A DNA stretch of 7,296 bases, from positions 1-7,296 of the forward strand of contig CABQOK010000066.1 of assembly GCA_902465755.1 (NCBI GenBank), given 5' to 3'. The position numbers and the translations under genes are program-made. Within the stretch, counting starts at the first letter, position 1, and the number at the start of each line of letters is the position of its first letter. The stretch is from an uncultured Anaerococcus sp. (GTDB taxonomy: Bacteria > Bacillota > Clostridia > Tissierellales > Peptoniphilaceae). The notes under the pieces were generated by a model. The model was given only the letters and a program-made list of their open reading frames with translations, ran no database searches and was not told where the DNA came from. This document shows, piece by piece, positions 6,064 to 7,296 of the stretch.

Positions 6064-7296
6064 CTATTTCCTATCCCAATTATCTAGTTGGTTTTGGACT
6101 TCTTCTATCAACTTATCAATTCCAGCAGTATTAAGCTTTTCTAAGAATTCTTGATAATAGTCTTCGTCAAAGGCACCTGTTTTAAGATTTTTCTCGTATT
6201 CGAAAATTGTTTGCTCAACATTTCCTGCCTCGCTTTCAACGCTTTTCCTATCAAAGTTGAAACCTAGTATAGGAGAAGGCTCAAGATTTTCTAAAAACTT
6301 ATCTAGTTTTTCCTTAGCTTCTGGCGTATCTTGATCACGAGATGTAGTAAGCGGTGTAATATTTTCGGAGGCAAGGAAGGTAAAGGCTGGTACGTCATAT
6401 TTCGTGTCTTCGTACTTTTCAACCTTTCCATCTACCAAATCATAGTGCTTACCTTCTATTCCATAAGTTAGATATCTCATAAGCTCCTTATCGTTATACA
6501 TTCTATTTAGAAAATCCATAGCCAATTCTTTGTGCTCAGATTGGGAGTTGATAGCGGCAAGAGAACCAGTAGCTTTTTGATTTGTTACTATTGTTTTATT
6601 ACCTGCTGGGGAGGATATGACTTCGCTTTTGAAGGAGTTAGACCAAATCCCATCTGAATCTGGTCCTCCTTCTGCCTTAGTTACTAGCCACCTATCACCT
6701 TCTTCTCCATCTCCCGCATTCATCTGAGGAGCTGATGGGTTAATATAACCCTTGTCCATATAGTCTTTAAGAACATCTAACTGTTTCTTAAGCTCTGGAT
6801 CAGCCCAGCTATTGTAAGCGATGAGCTTTCCATTTTCTTCTTTTACGGCAACTCCCGGTGTCGCTTCAGACTGTGGAGTTGGAGTTTGGAGTAGGAAATC
6901 ACTTACTATGTTGAAAGGATAATCTACTGTTTCCTCATTTTCCTTAACCTCTTTAAGATAAGGTTCAAGATCTTTTATAGTCTTTACACTTTCTATATCG
7001 ATCTTATATTTATCTACATAGGCCTTATTCCAAACAAAATAGTTGCCTGGAACAACATTTTTAGCAGCTGCTGGCGCGCCATATAATCTTCCTTCTATAG
7101 AAGCCCCCTTTAATACGTCTTCTGAAAGAGAATCTTTTATGGCCTTACCTTTCTCATCTATAAGATCTGTTATGTCAGCAAAGGCTCCCTTTTCTACTAA
7201 GTTTTTGTAAGGACCAGACCAGTTAGCTGTAAAGGCTATATCCCAGTCATCTCCCGCATTTGACGCAAGCTGAAGTCTTTGTTCGTATTCGCCCCA
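6064..7296 (-). CDS. Extracellular sugar-binding protein of an ABC transporter (LplA-like, DUF3502), N-terminus beyond window
   Basis: The frame is open from the TAG at 6064-6066 to the right edge, giving the C-terminal 410 residues. The first in-frame ATG in view (6757-6759) is internal, because family-typical sequence continues upstream of it. The fragment opens with WGEYEQRLQLASNAGDDWDIAFTANW in two parts: the segment up to residue 12, then the DWDIAFTANW motif found after the first beta-strands of such proteins. LYGAPAAAKNVVPGNYFVWNK follows in the hinge region. The last 70 residues, from SPILGFNFD through AGIDKLIEEVQNQLDNW, match the DUF3502 domain of LplA-type binding proteins. Full relatives are about 490-550 residues with a lipoprotein signal peptide, so about 80-140 residues are missing here. 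The role is to deliver an oligosaccharide to an LplB/YtcP-type permease pair, probably encoded further right. Pneumococcal NgtS, an N-glycan-binding protein, is a plausible functional parallel given the adjacent hydrolases; the ligand itself cannot be read from the sequence. Confidence 0.93.
   Translation of the reverse strand, partial: WGEYEQRLQLASNAGDDWDIAFTANWSGPYKNLVEKGAFADITDLIDEKGKAIKDSLSEDVLKGASIEGRLYGAPAAAKNVVPGNYFVWNKAYVDKYKIDIESVKTIKDLEPYLKEVKENEETVDYPFNIVSDFLLQTPTPQSEATPGVAVKEENGKLIAYNSWADPELKKQLDVLKDYMDKGYINPSAPQMNAGDGEEGDRWLVTKAEGGPDSDGIWSNSFKSEVISSPAGNKTIVTNQKATGSLAAINSQSEHKELAMDFLNRMYNDKELMRYLTYGIEGKHYDLVDGKVEKYEDTKYDVPAFTFLASENITPLTTSRDQDTPEAKEKLDKFLENLEPSPILGFNFDRKSVESEAGNVEQTIFEYEKNLKTGAFDEDYYQEFLEKLNTAGIDKLIEEVQNQLDNWDRK

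Noticed and set aside
6064..6759. A complete 231-residue protein starting at the internal ATG at 6757-6759
   Set aside because: The same frame stays open to the right edge and encodes typical binding-protein sequence, so the ATG is an internal methionine of a larger, edge-truncated gene.
7073..7080. GGCGCGCC palindrome, very GC-rich for this DNA
   Set aside because: It falls in frame as Gly-Ala-Pro codons of the binding protein in a conserved-looking GAPAAAK segment. There is no sign of a cloning junction or frame break, so it is probably chance.
1..7296. CRISPR arrays, tRNA or rRNA genes, insertion sequences, riboswitches
   Set aside because: No regularly spaced repeats, cloverleaf candidates, transposase motifs or long structured leaders were seen. 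Intergenic space totals only about 145 bp.

Overview
The window looks like part of a glycan-utilisation locus from a low-GC Gram-positive bacterium. It is AT-rich (roughly 36% GC by eye) and has AGGAG-type ribosome binding sites and tightly packed genes. It also has an RpiR-type regulator and a DUF3502-type (LplA-like) ABC sugar-binding protein, both common in Firmicutes. An anaerobic host-associated coccus of the Tissierellia (Anaerococcus/Peptoniphilus-like) would fit, but that placement is an impression and was not tested.

Layout, left to right. A MurR/RpiR-family regulator (35-766, +) runs from the left edge. Everything else is on the minus strand, so the right edge is upstream: the C-terminal 410 residues of an extracellular sugar-binding protein (6064-7296, start beyond the window), a hairpin that could be a terminator or attenuator (6023-6057), a short spacer with a perfect-arm TGAAA-N4-TTTCA inverted repeat (5998-6011), then three overlapping glycoside hydrolase genes. 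These are GH84 beta-N-acetylglucosaminidase (4657-5952), GH38 alpha-mannosidase (2039-4660) and GH125 exo-alpha-1,6-mannosidase (759-2039). GH84/GH38 share an ATGA junction and GH38/GH125 a TAATG junction, so the three are very probably co-transcribed and translationally coupled. The regulator and GH125 converge, and their ends overlap by 8 bp. No stretch above 300 bp lacks a gene; the largest gap is 111 bp (5953-6063).

How the genes may work together (inference). The binding protein captures an oligosaccharide outside the cell, and its permeases, presumably encoded past the right edge, import it. None of the three hydrolases has a signal peptide, so they should act in the cytoplasm. GH84 would remove terminal beta-GlcNAc, GH38 alpha-mannose (typically alpha-1,3 in characterised streptococcal relatives), and GH125 the alpha-1,6-mannose. 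This set fits disassembly of the agalacto-biantennary or trimannosyl core of host N-glycans. It resembles the pneumococcal import system (NgtS-P1-P2) combined with its GH38/GH125 cluster, but with a GH84 where a GH20 enzyme would be expected. The RpiR regulator, with its sugar-phosphate-binding SIS domain, is the likely local controller.
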